Assembly (NCBI GenBank): GCA_035476815.1
Contig: DATILD010000034.1
Coordinates: forward strand, 1-64,000
Reading direction: 5' to 3'
Length of the DNA stretch: 64,000 bases
Source of the DNA: Methylibium sp035476815
GTDB taxonomy: Bacteria; Pseudomonadota; Gammaproteobacteria; Burkholderiales; Burkholderiaceae_C
Part shown: one piece after another, positions 7,901 through 14,835 of the stretch
How the letters are laid out: each line of letters opens with the position of its first letter
Position numbering within the stretch: position 1 is the first letter of the stretch
Position numbers and translations under genes: made by a program
Notes under the pieces: generated by a model
The model's database searches: none
What the model saw: only the letters and a program-made list of their open reading frames with translations
What the model was told of the DNA's origin: nothing

Positions 7901-10642
7901 GGCGCGCAGCATCGCGTCGGCGGCGTTCAGCGCGGCGGGCAGCAGCTGCACCAGGTGCCACAGGCCGCCGCCCAGCGCGCGCGCCAGGTCGGCGCCGGCC
8001 TGGCGGTAGAAGTGGCGCCGCGCGACGCCGTAGTGGCGGGGCGCGCAGCCCGCCAGCGCTCCCAGCAGCGGGCCGGCGGAGAAGGCGGCCAGCGTCAGCG
8101 CCAGCACGGTCCCGGGCGAGACGGTGGCACCGAGCAGCGCCAGCAACAGCAGCGCCAGCGACGCCGGCGCCACCAGCGAGCGGCGCAGGTTGTCGAGCAT
8201 CTTCCAGCGGTTGATCGCGCGCAGTGGCCAGCGCGCGGGCTGCAGCAGGATCGGCAGCAGCTGCCAGTCGCCGCGCATCCAGCGGTGCAGGCGGGCGGCC
8301 GCGACGTCGGCGTGGAAGGGCGCGTCCTCGATCCACGGCAGGTCCGTGACCACGGCGCAGCGCACCAGTGAGCCCTCGAGCAGGTCGTGGCTCAGCACCA
8401 GGCCGTCGGGCAGGCGGCCGACGAGCAGGGCGTTCAGGGCCTGCACGTCGAGCAGGCCCTTGCCGCTGAAGCTGCCTTCGCCGAACAGGTCCTGGTAGAC
8501 CTCGGAGCTGGCGGCGCTGTAGGGGTCGTTGCCGCAAGGGCCCGAGAACAGCCAGTGGTAGGGCGTGATGCTGAGCCGCGCCGGCAGCGGCGTGACCATG
8601 CGCGGCTGCAGGATGCCGTAGCCCGACACGACGCTGCGGCCGGCGGCGTCGAGGCGCGGCCGGTTGCTCGGGTGCGCGGCCACGCCCACAAGTTCGCGCA
8701 GCCGCCCGGGCGGCAGCTGGGTGTCGCTGTCGAGGGTGACGACGTAGCGCGTGCCGGGCGCGATGCGCGACGCTTCGCCCAGGTCGAGGAAGGCGGGCGC
8801 GGCGGCCGGCGCGGGCTGCGCCAGCGCGGCGACGAGCTGCTCGAGCTTGCCGCGCTTGCGCTCCCAGCCGATCCAGCGGCGCTCGCTGGCGCTGTAGCGG
8901 CGCGCCCGGTGCAGCACGATGAAGCGCGGCGGTGCGCCGGGCTCGCCGGCGTGGACGCGGTTGAGCTCGCGCAGCGGCTCGGTGGCGGCGGCGAGCAGCG
9001 CATCGTCGGAGTCCAGCCGCTCGGTGTCGGCGTCGGCCCAGTCGGTCAGCAGCGCGAACTGCGCATGGCGCTCCGGGTTGGCCAGGTGGTGCAGCAGCAG
9101 CCGGTGAGCCAGGGCGCGTCCCGAGTCGGCATCGGTCAGCAGGGCCGGGATCACGACCATGACGCGGTGCTCGGGCGGGATGCCCTCCGCCAGCGCGAGG
9201 CGCGGCAGGTGCTGCGGCCGCACCGATTCGCTGATCAGCCGGTTGACCACCGCGACCGCCGCCTCCGACGCGGGGAACAGCATCAGCAGCGCCGCCAGGG
9301 CGCCGAGCGCGCCGAGCGCGCCGGGCCCGGCGGCGCGGGCCGCGTCGTCGTGCCACAGCAGCCCGGCGACCAGGGCCAGCGTGACGACCAGCAGCGTGCC
9401 GAGGTAGCCCTGCCACGCGACGCGGCCGGCCAGCGGTCGCCGCGGCAGCTGGCGCTCGTCGGCCAGCCCGAGCGCGCGCGCCAGCGCCGGGCGGCCGGCG
9501 CCCAGCAGCCAATGGCCGGCCAGGCGGCCGACGCCGTCGGCCGCCTGGCCGGGGGGCTGCATCAGCTCGAGCAGCGCCTCGGCCACCGCCCCTTCGCTGC
9601 GGCCGCTGCGCCGGGCCAGCTGTTCGATCGCATGCAGCGTCTGGTCGCGCGTCTCGGCCTGCTCGGCCGCGAACTCCGGCGAACCCAGCATCCGCTGCAT
9701 CAGCACGCTGCTGCGCGCGACCAGGCCCGGCCAGTCGGTGTCGCCGATGGTGCGCAGCGACATCACCGCGTTGCTGACGCTCAGGTTGTCGGCCGTCTGG
9801 TCGGCGCCCTGCTGGGCCTGCAGCGTCGCCGCGTCGGGCAGCACGGCACGCAGCCAGTCGTGGAGCGCGGCCGGCCCGGCCGGGCCGGCGCCTTGCAGGC
9901 GCAGCGCCATCTGCGCCAGGAACACCCGGCCGACCCCGCGCTGCTCGAGCAGCGCCAGCAGCTGGTCGAGCGCATGGGTCGTGCAGGTCTCGATGCGGTC
10001 GCAGCACAGGTTCGCGACCTCGCGCGCGGCCTTGTTGCAGGCCACGCGCTCGGCGAGCCGGCGCAGGTTCTCGATCAGCACCACGCGCAGCGTCGTCGGC
10101 AGCGCCCACATCTCGTTGAGATTCAGGACCCGCACCTCCTGGTAGGCGGCCAGGAAATGCACCAGCAGGTCCTCGTCGAACGCGCCGTCGGTGTGCGCCA
10201 CGAATGCCCAGGCCACGCCGTAGACGCGCGGCAACCCGGCCAGCGGCTCGTCGATCAGCACCGGCAGGTCGCGGAAGTAGCGGTGCGGCAGGCCCTGGCG
10301 GGCCTGCTCGAGCTGGGCCTCGATGACGTGAAAGTTGTCCAGCAGCCATTCGGCGGCCGGGCTGATGTCGTGGCCGGTGGCGGCCTGCACGCCGATGTAG
10401 CGGTGCGCCTCGCGCAGCATGCTGATGTTGCTGCGCAGCCGGGGAATGAAGTCGGCCGCGCGCGGGTTCGCGGGGGCGGCGCGGTGGCTTTCGCCGAGGC
10501 TGCGGCCATGCTGCGCGAAGCGCTCCAGGCCGAAGATCTCCGAGCGGATCGGCGGTGCGATCGGGCCGCGCGCGGCGCCGACGATGTCGACCAGCGCCGG
10601 CGGCGCATCCGGCAGCAGGCGCCGCAGGCTGGGCGGCGCCAT
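2000..10642 (-). CDS. ndvB: cyclic beta-1,2-glucan synthase (GT84-glycoamylase-GH94)
   Basis: A 2880-residue integral membrane enzyme, close in length to Rhizobium NdvB and Brucella Cgs. Domain order: a soluble N-terminus; hydrophobic segments near residues 405-455; a GT84 glycosyltransferase region with RYVVTLDSDTQLPPG near residue 637; the block WKMLDNLRRSL near 813 followed by more membrane segments; a glycoamylase-like region from about 1030 to 1500 (AHRTSPTNIGMYLLS, SGSMFEYLMPRLL, ATFMAHHQGMSIVALANVL); and a C-terminal GH94 phosphorylase region with the GGGDWNDGMN general-acid motif near 2535. In the known family these parts polymerise UDP-glucose on a protein intermediate, control chain length and cyclise. 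The product would be periplasmic glucan acting in osmotic adaptation. The 80-residue gene upstream ends 3 bp before this start, indicating one transcript. No ndvA-type exporter is nearby. Confidence 0.92.
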   Translation of the reverse strand: MAPPSLRRLLPDAPPALVDIVGAARGPIAPPIRSEIFGLERFAQHGRSLGESHRAAPANPRAADFIPRLRSNISMLREAHRYIGVQAATGHDISPAAEWLLDNFHVIEAQLEQARQGLPHRYFRDLPVLIDEPLAGLPRVYGVAWAFVAHTDGAFDEDLLVHFLAAYQEVRVLNLNEMWALPTTLRVVLIENLRRLAERVACNKAAREVANLCCDRIETCTTHALDQLLALLEQRGVGRVFLAQMALRLQGAGPAGPAALHDWLRAVLPDAATLQAQQGADQTADNLSVSNAVMSLRTIGDTDWPGLVARSSVLMQRMLGSPEFAAEQAETRDQTLHAIEQLARRSGRSEGAVAEALLELMQPPGQAADGVGRLAGHWLLGAGRPALARALGLADERQLPRRPLAGRVAWQGYLGTLLVVTLALVAGLLWHDDAARAAGPGALGALGALAALLMLFPASEAAVAVVNRLISESVRPQHLPRLALAEGIPPEHRVMVVIPALLTDADSGRALAHRLLLHHLANPERHAQFALLTDWADADTERLDSDDALLAAATEPLRELNRVHAGEPGAPPRFIVLHRARRYSASERRWIGWERKRGKLEQLVAALAQPAPAAAPAFLDLGEASRIAPGTRYVVTLDSDTQLPPGRLRELVGVAAHPSNRPRLDAAGRSVVSGYGILQPRMVTPLPARLSITPYHWLFSGPCGNDPYSAASSEVYQDLFGEGSFSGKGLLDVQALNALLVGRLPDGLVLSHDLLEGSLVRCAVVTDLPWIEDAPFHADVAAARLHRWMRGDWQLLPILLQPARWPLRAINRWKMLDNLRRSLVAPASLALLLLALLGATVSPGTVLALTLAAFSAGPLLGALAGCAPRHYGVARRHFYRQAGADLARALGGGLWHLVQLLPAALNAADAMLRAAYRMTVSHRHLLQWTTASAAQARASTELAALLRRHWAMPVAALLLLAALLAAATPHAALAAALCGLWAGAPLWIWWVSKPQPAHRDAGLPADDRAYLEGVARDTWRLFERCVGAADHHLPPDNLQTLPHDMVAHRTSPTNIGMYLLSAACARQFGWIGTQDLLARLEASLGTLAGLQRHRGHFLNWYDTQSAAPLLPMYVSTVDSGNLGALLLALAAACRELAQAPHDEAAARHALAASRQRLAPLLAAPTGPPTALDRLLALPDPVSVARTDPAGLLHGLDQAEAELARDEAAARPGGTAGAPRHEALGWLLADHLATLRSLARDAQADRGSAAPRLRALADAAERLAWEPEFAFLYHRKRHLFHIGYRLAEQELDAGLYDLLASEARLTSLLAIGKGDVPVAHWAALGRPFHAVGALAGLRSWSGSMFEYLMPRLLIDDPHGSVLWGACRAALDEQIAFGRAHDLPWGQSESAHAAQDHTLAYQYGPQGVPRLALRRTPLDECVVAPYATALALQVAPQRALRNLEALEARSARGRYGFIEALDFSPSRQTGNTGCMPVATFMAHHQGMSIVALANVLLGGAPQRWGMAHPRIEAVASLLHERPPREVSKLRLPPAGLPPQALARRAPGLLREVLPGAGVPEPTQLLSNGRYSVSLRPNGAGWSRWRQADVTRWRDDALRDAHGSFCYLRWERQPQAVSITQHPAPDPAAHYTSTFHADRVCFDATWPELQAHVTVWVSPEDDIEFRRVELRNLGERSLDIELMSAFEPTLADARADEAHPAFSNLFVRAEWRAGPQALVFERKPRLPGERGLHAAHFLTHDDPQLVGVSLQVDRQRWLGRNRGAARPLASLEPAPSSVEPMPLDTGLDPVCALAVRLQIAPRGHAQITFATAASDHAETLHAVIDKYRQPRHVQRASLMSATLMGVRLRALRIGAEEFAALQTLTTALLLTLTRPPAGPAPTDDGAGGACDRRLLWRFGLSGDRPIVLVSAGTMQGLGLLRSLAQALRLWAWGGVACDLVVVNAEPASYQMALQHQLVAMGERHAAEAAAGAGTGETATTALHVLRADELSADELASLRALARVRLQADGRPLLHHVQAWSAQHERALDERLAVATVALPLAATGREPIAAPTGAFAADCGEFGFTVGTRLRPPRPWVNVLANPGFGAQLSEAGGGYTWALNSRLHQLTTWSNDPVADPPAEWFLLQDRRSGLPWSVAPSAWGDGATDYRVTHGQGYSRIAHRRGELEVTATWCVDPSSAVKQVVLRLVNRGAKALPLRVIGIAEWQLGAGRADRGSTHSALHRQRLPPPGAGDGRGHKLTALLCTQREGSAGFGGSTAFLAISGADDEPEDWTCDRRECFDARGRLVLPDHYGQRQGDGLDPCAALAQRLELAPGRSAECLFLLGHAASPGAARELATRAATVPAAQRLQASRDGWDRLLGATTVRTPDPLFDALVNRWLLYQTVACRLWAKAGFYQAGGATGFRDQLQDAMALVWTAPALLREQIALCASRQFAEGDVQHWWHAPRGAGVRTRFSDDLLWLPHACVHYLQATGDAALLDRRVPFIAGAAIPADAEDAYDTPGVAPDDATVYEHAARTIDHSLRVGAHGLPLMGGGDWNDGMNRVGHEGRGESVWLGWFLCRLVADFAPLARERGDTDRAARWEQAAQGWQHALHGAAWDGRWFRRAFFDDGQPLGSHTNTEARIDLIAQAWAVLSRVAAPSLQRAAMDAVEEHLVDGDAGLIRLLDPPLAHQQPSAGYIQAYPPGVRENGGQYAHAGVWALMAQAELAHAGPASDAATERPYRYFTWLSPAHRSAHPTQGAAYGLEPYVMAGDVYTHPPHVGRGGWSWYTGAAAWMHRAAVESLFGLRLGAHDLHFLPCLPSAWPKAELTLERDGRTLHFILLRTDAQDALAATAREGAQLLRPGERLAWPGLAGAHCFVLPLLGHPATRPPSCERAGVLG

Positions 10643-10645
10643 GGG

Positions 10646-10888
10646 TCAGGTCAACAACGCAGCGGCACCGATCAGCAGCACCACCACGGCCAGCGTGGTG
10701 GCGAAGCGGGTCGTCAGGAAGCCGTGCGACCGGGCCGCCCAGTCCTGCAGGGTCTCCCGGTGGCCGTCGAGGTGCCGGCACAGGTCGAGGTGCCGTCCCA
10801 GCGCCGACAGCTCGCCGGGGGAGGTGTCGGCGGTACCGCCGAACGACGAGGTGCTCCACCGCGGTGCGGCATGGGTCTTGGTGTCCAT
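10646..10888 (-). CDS. small tail-anchored membrane protein upstream of the glucan synthase
   Basis: An 80-residue protein (MDTKTHAAPRWSTSS...). The first about 60 residues are polar, with a possible amphipathic stretch around LSALGRHLDLCRHLDGHRE. The last about 20 residues, FATTLAVVVLLIGAAALLT, form a single membrane segment ending at the stop, so this looks like a C-tail-anchored protein. A GGAG ribosome site lies about 10 bases before the ATG. The stop is 3 bp before the start of the cyclic glucan synthase gene, so the two are almost certainly co-transcribed and perhaps translationally coupled. I do not recognise a family. A partner or assembly role for the synthase is only an inference from context. 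Confidence 0.7.
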   Translation of the reverse strand: MDTKTHAAPRWSTSSFGGTADTSPGELSALGRHLDLCRHLDGHRETLQDWAARSHGFLTTRFATTLAVVVLLIGAAALLT

Positions 10889-11111
10889 CGTAGGGCTCCG
10901 CCCGCGCGGCGACGATGCCGAGCGGGGCTGTCGGTCAAAGAGTGCGGTCCCGGTGCGCTGCGTCCGCTCGACCGGGCCGCGATCCACTGCGCCCCATGGT
11001 GTGCGCCGGCCCCGGCCGCCGTCTGTCCGATGGCGCACGGACGCGGCCCGCGAGGCCGCTGTGCGCCCCATCCCACAGACGCCTGCCCAGCCCGCGCCTA
11101 GGGTGAGGCAT

Positions 11112-11130
11112 GGCCCGCGCGTGGCGGGCC
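11112..11130 (+). other. hairpin in the sodB leader
   Basis: GGCCCGC and GCGGGCC pair around a 5-base loop, ending 26 bases before the sodB start and just upstream of its AAAGGA ribosome site. It could affect leader stability, but in such GC-rich DNA a 7-bp hairpin may be chance. Confidence 0.25.
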
Positions 11131-11156
11131 GCCACGACGCCGAAAGGATTTCCGAC

Positions 11157-11774
11157 ATGAGCGAGCCTCACACCGCGGCCACCGGGCCGCACCGACTGCC
11201 GCGCCTGCCCTATGCGCCCGACGCGCTGGCGCCGGCGATCTCGGCCCGCACGCTCGAGTGCCACCATGGCAAGCACCACCGGGGCTATGTCGAGGCCCTC
11301 AACACGCTGGTCGCGGGCACCCCCCTCGAGGCGCTGTCGCTCGAGCAGACGCTGGCGGCCACGACCGACCGGGCCGACCAGGTCGCGGTGTTCCACAACG
11401 CGGCGCAGAGCTGGAACCACGCGTTCTACTGGCGCAGCCTGCGCGCCGACGGCGGGGGGGTCCCGCCGCTGCCGATCCGGCCGCTGATCGAGGCTGGCTT
11501 CGGCAGCGCGGAGGCCTGCACGGCGGCCCTGGCGGCCGCGGCGGTGCGGCGCTTCGGCAGCGGCTGGGTCTGGCTGGTGCTGGCCGGCGGCCGGCTGGAG
11601 GTGGTCGACACCGGCAACGCCGACCTGCCGCTGCCGGGCAGCAAGCCGCTGCTGGCGATCGACGTGTGGGAGCACGCCTACTACCTCGACTACCAGCAGG
11701 CCCGCGCCGAGCACGTCGCGGCCGTGCTCGAGCGGCTGATCCACTGGGGCTTTGCGGCCGACAACCTGGCGTGA
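11157..11774 (+). CDS. sodB: superoxide dismutase [Fe]
   Basis: A 205-residue Fe/Mn superoxide dismutase, close to the usual length for the family. The metal ligands are recognisable: H36 in ECHHGKHH, H88 in AAQSWNHAFYW, and D169 and H173 in AIDVWEHAYYLDY. The AAQ-x-WNH-x-FYW block is typical of the iron form. There is no signal peptide, so it is cytoplasmic and detoxifies superoxide. The start has a good AAAGGA ribosome site. Its 3' end overlaps a convergent minus-strand open frame by 85 bp. It begins a cluster of stress and envelope genes, but the neighbours face the other way. Confidence 0.95.
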   Translation: MSEPHTAATGPHRLPRLPYAPDALAPAISARTLECHHGKHHRGYVEALNTLVAGTPLEALSLEQTLAATTDRADQVAVFHNAAQSWNHAFYWRSLRADGGGVPPLPIRPLIEAGFGSAEACTAALAAAAVRRFGSGWVWLVLAGGRLEVVDTGNADLPLPGSKPLLAIDVWEHAYYLDYQQARAEHVAAVLERLIHWGFAADNLA

Positions 11775-11923
11775 CGCCGCCGGGCCGGCGCGGCGGGCGC
11801 GCGGGCCGCGTCGGCCCCCTGTGCCGCGGATCCGGGATCGGCGACCTTGAGCAGCAGCCAGCGCTGCCCGTCGCGGGCGAGCGCGACGTGGCGGTGCACC
11901 AGCGTGAGGTCGTCGTGGTTCAC
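11690..11923 (-). CDS. hypothetical 77-residue protein coupled to the L,D-transpeptidase gene
   Basis: A GTG at 11923 overlaps the stop of the upstream L,D-transpeptidase gene as GTGA, a classical coupling arrangement. The N-terminal 25 residues (MNHDDLTLVHRHVALARDGQ then RWLLLKVAD) look like real protein. The C-terminal part is antisense to the 3' end of sodB, is rich in Ala/Arg and Ser, and may be fortuitous. No family recognised. The coupling and the plausible N-terminus argue for expression; the overlap with sodB argues for caution. Confidence 0.38.
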   Translation of the reverse strand: MNHDDLTLVHRHVALARDGQRWLLLKVADPGSAAQGADAARAPAAPARRRHARLSAAKPQWISRSSTAATCSARACW

Positions 11924-12720
11924 GGGGTGTCCTGGGTGAGGGGGCGTGGGGCGCGCTCGAGGCCATGCGCCGCGGCGACGTCATAGGAGCCGAACACCTG
12001 CTGCACCGAGCCGTGCTCGGGCAGCACGTAGACGATGCCGCGGCGCAAGGCGAAGGTCGGGCGCACGGTGGACTCGTAGAAGTCCACCGGGACGTTGATG
12101 CAACCGTAGGAGATGCGGTTGTCCTCGGCCGTCGGCGTCGCCAGCCGCTCGAGCCGGTGTTCGGCCGGCACCGTGGCGCGCACGCGGTGCATCGACACGG
12201 CGGCGGCGTAGTCGATCCAGACCACGTCCTCGCCGAGCGCATTGCGGCCGCGTTCGGCGACGAAGCGCCCGGCCGGCGTGGTGCGCTCCTCGGGCCGCAC
12301 GTCGGCGATCGGCCGCGCGCCGATCTCGGGCACCGAGTCGTCGCCGAGCGCGGCGCCCAGCAGCACCGGCGTCGAGCCGCGCAGGCGCGCCCGGGCATCG
12401 AAGACGTGGAGGCGGGCCTGTGCCTTGTCGACGATCACGAAGTCGGCGCCGGCGTTGTCGCCGGAGTCGGCGATCCAGTCGGCGATGTGGCGCGCCTGCG
12501 GCGACGGTGGCGCGCCGGTCTCCGCAGAGAAGTCGGCGTAGCGGGGCAACGGTGCGACGCGGGGCGCACGCATGTCGTTCGCAGGGGTGGCCGGCGGGCC
12601 GGATCGGATCGCCGGCGGCAACAGCAGCGCCAGCAGCGCCGTGCCGACCAACAGCCCACGGCGCACGGCCTCGCCCAACTCGGCGGGCGTCGCCGTCATG
12701 TGTGCAGACAGGCTCGTCAT
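11920..12720 (-). CDS. L,D-transpeptidase (YkuD family)
   Basis: A 266-residue protein with an N-terminal membrane or signal segment (about residues 22-38) and a YkuD domain over about residues 90-250. The active-site signature is the series SMHRVRA ... EDNRISYGCINVPVDFYES, with the nucleophile C207. Such enzymes make 3-3 peptidoglycan cross-links or attach proteins to peptidoglycan in the periplasm. FVIVDKAQARLHVFDARARL near residues 93-112 is the usual opening strand of the fold. A second possible start is the Met at residue 8. It follows a secreted Pro/Thr-rich protein gene on the same strand, separated by a strong hairpin, and is coupled to the small frame downstream. Confidence 0.88.
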   Translation of the reverse strand: MTSLSAHMTATPAELGEAVRRGLLVGTALLALLLPPAIRSGPPATPANDMRAPRVAPLPRYADFSAETGAPPSPQARHIADWIADSGDNAGADFVIVDKAQARLHVFDARARLRGSTPVLLGAALGDDSVPEIGARPIADVRPEERTTPAGRFVAERGRNALGEDVVWIDYAAAVSMHRVRATVPAEHRLERLATPTAEDNRISYGCINVPVDFYESTVRPTFALRRGIVYVLPEHGSVQQVFGSYDVAAAHGLERAPRPLTQDTP

Positions 12721-12748
12721 GAGATCGGCTTCTGGCGCGATCGCGCCC

Positions 12749-12779
12749 CGCGCCGCGGCGAGCGGATCGCCGCGGCGCG
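12749..12779 (-). terminator. 13-bp GC hairpin after the Pro/Thr-rich gene
   Basis: A 13-bp perfect stem (12749-12761 with 12767-12779) closes a 5-base loop five bases after the stop of the gene ending at 12785, on the transcript reading leftwards. There is no T tract, so it is either a transcript-stabilising or pausing element or an atypical terminator before the L,D-transpeptidase gene. Confidence 0.45.
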
Positions 12780-12784
12780 CAGGC

Positions 12785-13108
12785 TCAGTTGCGGTCGGCG
12801 CGGGCCATCTTCTCGTCGCTCATCGCCGCGGTGTCCGTCGTCGACGGGGTCATCGAGGGCGCCATGGCGGGCGTCGTCGTGGTGGGGGCGGGCGTGGTGG
12901 CGGTGGTGTCGACCGGCCGCTGGGCGTCCTGGGCCGGATGCGCCGGCATGGTCTGCGGCGTGGCCGTCGCGGGCTGGGTCATCGGCGCGGCCGGATCGAT
13001 CCGGCCATCGGTTGCCGGCGTGGTGGTGGTCTGGGCGTAAGCCAGGCCGACGGTGGCGACGACGGTCAGCGCAGCCGTGGCCGACGCGAGGAACTTCGAT
13101 GCATTCAT
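12785..13108 (-). CDS. secreted Pro/Thr-rich low-complexity protein
   Basis: A 107-residue protein with a clear signal peptide (MNASKFLASATAALTVVATV then GLAYA, cut likely before QTTTT). The mature part is almost only Thr, Pro, Ala and Met, with short repeats such as TTTTPA, and ends MSDEKMARADRN. No fold or enzyme is expected; it is probably an unstructured periplasmic or surface protein. Proteins of this look are common and poorly characterised in Burkholderiales. It is upstream of the L,D-transpeptidase gene on the same strand, which makes a cell-wall connection possible but unproven. Confidence 0.72.
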   Translation of the reverse strand: MNASKFLASATAALTVVATVGLAYAQTTTTPATDGRIDPAAPMTQPATATPQTMPAHPAQDAQRPVDTTATTPAPTTTTPAMAPSMTPSTTDTAAMSDEKMARADRN

Positions 13109-13229
13109 GGTGTGTGCTCCGGGGGGTGGGTGAAGGGATATCGTGGCGGCCGGACCGGCCGCCGCGGGCGCACCGGCGGCTCCCGCGGTCGAGGCTGGAC
13201 CTGCCGCGCGGCAGGCGCCGGCAGCTGGC

Positions 13230-13628
13230 TCATGGCGGGGCGGCGAGCCGCAAGCGGTCGGCTCGCTCCACCACGTGGATCATCCGGGCCGCCGCATGGA
13301 TCGTCAGCCGGTGAGGGGTGCGGCCGGGCCGGGGCGTGATGCAGGCGGCGAGCTCGCGTGCCGCGTCCAGCTGCTGCGCCGAGGCGGCCGCGAGCAGGCT
13401 GATCACGAGGTGCTCGAGGGCGATCACGCGGATGTGCAGTTGCATGTGCGCGGCATCGGCCGGCGCGGCGGCCGGGTCGTCGCTGCTGCCGCGGCGCAGG
13501 TCGGGGCTCGCGCCGCCCTCGTTGTCCCAGTTCGACAGCGCGGACTGGCGCTGTCGCGTGGACGAGGCCGGCAGGCGCTTCGGTGCGGCGAGGCTCATCG
13601 CGGGGACTCGGGCCGGGGCCCCATGCAT
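13230..13628 (-). CDS. conserved hypothetical protein, translationally coupled to the CHRD gene
   Basis: A 132-residue protein. The start ATG at 13628 overlaps the stop of the upstream CHRD gene as TGATG, which favours this start over the internal Met at 13598 (MSLAAPKRLPA). The central helix, about residues 62-95 (HMQLHIRVIALEHLVISLLA followed by a QQLDAARELA helix), resembles short helical proteins annotated only as hypothetical in Burkholderiales. There is no signal peptide or membrane segment. The N-terminal 55 residues are rich in Arg, Ser and Pro and look disordered. The function is unknown. Confidence 0.6.
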   Translation of the reverse strand: MHGAPARVPAMSLAAPKRLPASSTRQRQSALSNWDNEGGASPDLRRGSSDDPAAAPADAAHMQLHIRVIALEHLVISLLAAASAQQLDAARELAACITPRPGRTPHRLTIHAAARMIHVVERADRLRLAAPP

Positions 13629-14080
13629 CAGGGCTGCACCATCACCTGGCCGCGGATCTCACCGGAAGGGTGGGTGGCGGTGTGCAGGTTCAGGTACCAC
13701 TTGCCGGCCAGCAGATCGGTCATCTGCGCGTCGCTGAGCGTGGCCGAGCCGGTGATCGGGCTGTCCAGGCTGCCGGCGAGAGGCAGCACGACGCCGGCGT
13801 TCTCTCCGGCCGACGCCGGGCCGTGGAAATGCGCGGCCGTGAGCGGCCCGCTCAGACCCGAGTGGACGATGCTCCAGTCCAGTCGGCGCTTGCCGCGGTC
13901 GAGCCGCGCCTGCACCGAGGCGCTGGCGCCGGTGGCGACCGGCGGCACCTCGCTGGCGCCGGACAGCTGGGCCGTGATCGTGCCGACGGGCGGCGTCGAT
14001 GTCTGCGCGATGGCGCAGGCGCCGAGGCCGATCAGGCCGGCCAGCAAGGCCGTGCGGGTCGCGAGGCGGTGACGGATCAT
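13628..14080 (-). CDS. CHRD-domain lipoprotein
   Basis: A 150-residue exported protein. The N-terminus MIRHRLATRTALLAGLIGLG then AC fits a lipoprotein signal with the cysteine near residue 22. The rest is a CHRD domain: LSGASEVPPV near residue 40, AAHFHGPA near 82 and KWYLNLHTATHPSGEIRGQV at the end. CHRD domains occur in chordin and in many bacterial secreted proteins; their bacterial function is not well established. The gene leads a two-gene unit with the coupled hypothetical downstream. It is divergent from the MbcA/ParS-like gene across a 271-bp gap in which I see no further gene. Confidence 0.85.
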   Translation of the reverse strand: MIRHRLATRTALLAGLIGLGACAIAQTSTPPVGTITAQLSGASEVPPVATGASASVQARLDRGKRRLDWSIVHSGLSGPLTAAHFHGPASAGENAGVVLPLAGSLDSPITGSATLSDAQMTDLLAGKWYLNLHTATHPSGEIRGQVMVQP

Positions 14081-14351
14081 GGGGGACTCCGGGGAGGGCA
14101 GGACGTAGGGCGATCAGACCTCCGCACGGTGCGCGCCGATCGCATGGCTGGCTGTGCGTTGGCGTACACACCGGCGGCGATCGTGCGGGCCGCCAGGACG
14201 GCGCCACCAGGAGGCAGCCGGCGCACCAGCCGAGCCCGTGGCCTGGGTTCGTCAGCGCACCGACCCGCCGGCGGCCCGGCCCTAAGGTCGCCGGCTGTGG
14301 GCGCCTGCGCTCGCAGAGCGTCGATCTCGCGGCGCCCCGCCTGGAGAGCCC

Positions 14352-14810
14352 ATGCCGAACGTTCCCTTGCTCGCCTCGTCGCCGCTGACCTGCCGCGCCG
14401 CGTCTGGCGGCGAGCAGGACGCGTGGTTCGACGACATGCTGAGCGCCTACCGCAGCAGCGGGGGCCTTGCCAGGGTCGAGGACCTCGTGGCCGGAGTCGG
14501 CCACGGCGGCGGGCCCGGCCTGGCGCTGCTCGACCGCTGGATCGTCGAGCGGACGGTGATCGGCTTCGCTTGGCAGGCGGACACCTGGCTACCGATGTTC
14601 CAGTTCGAGCGTGCCGACATGACGCCCAAACCCTCGCTCGGGCGGGTGTTCGCCGAACTGCGGCCCGTCTACGACCCCTGCGAGCTGGCGGACTGGTTCG
14701 CCTGGCCCAACGCCTGGCTGGCGGGGCATGCGCCGGTGAGCGTGTTTGCGAGCGACGCCGCGGCGGTGCTGCAGGCGGCCCGCGCCGACCGCTACATCGC
14801 GTGCGGGTGA
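14352..14810 (+). CDS. MbcA/ParS/Xre-like C-terminal domain protein (orphan)
   Basis: A 152-residue protein with a GGAGAG ribosome site. The C-terminal 85 residues match the toxin-binding domain found in MbcA/ParS/Xre antitoxins: WLPMFQFERADMTPKPSLGR, FAELRPVYDPCELADWFAWP, then NAWLAGHAPVSVFASD and VLQAARADRYIACG. In known systems this domain partners a RES-domain toxin that degrades NAD. No RES gene lies on either side, so this copy is either a solitary regulator or has lost its partner. The N-terminal 60 residues lack an obvious helix-turn-helix. Confidence 0.72.
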   Translation: MPNVPLLASSPLTCRAASGGEQDAWFDDMLSAYRSSGGLARVEDLVAGVGHGGGPGLALLDRWIVERTVIGFAWQADTWLPMFQFERADMTPKPSLGRVFAELRPVYDPCELADWFAWPNAWLAGHAPVSVFASDAAAVLQAARADRYIACG

Positions 14811-14835
14811 CGGCGCCGCGGTGGCGGCGCGGGCG

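Noticed and set aside
1755..10859. Very long open frames parallel and antisense to the glucan synthase, including a frame of about 1790 codons at 3008-8371 on the plus strand
   Set aside because: They are rich in Arg, Ala, Gly and Pro with no recognisable domain. In DNA of this GC content the other frames of a real gene rarely contain stops. The synthase frame explains the region.
13145..13163. GC palindrome after the gene ending at 13230 as a terminator
   Set aside because: A 7-bp stem with no T tract in very GC-rich DNA; too weak to call.
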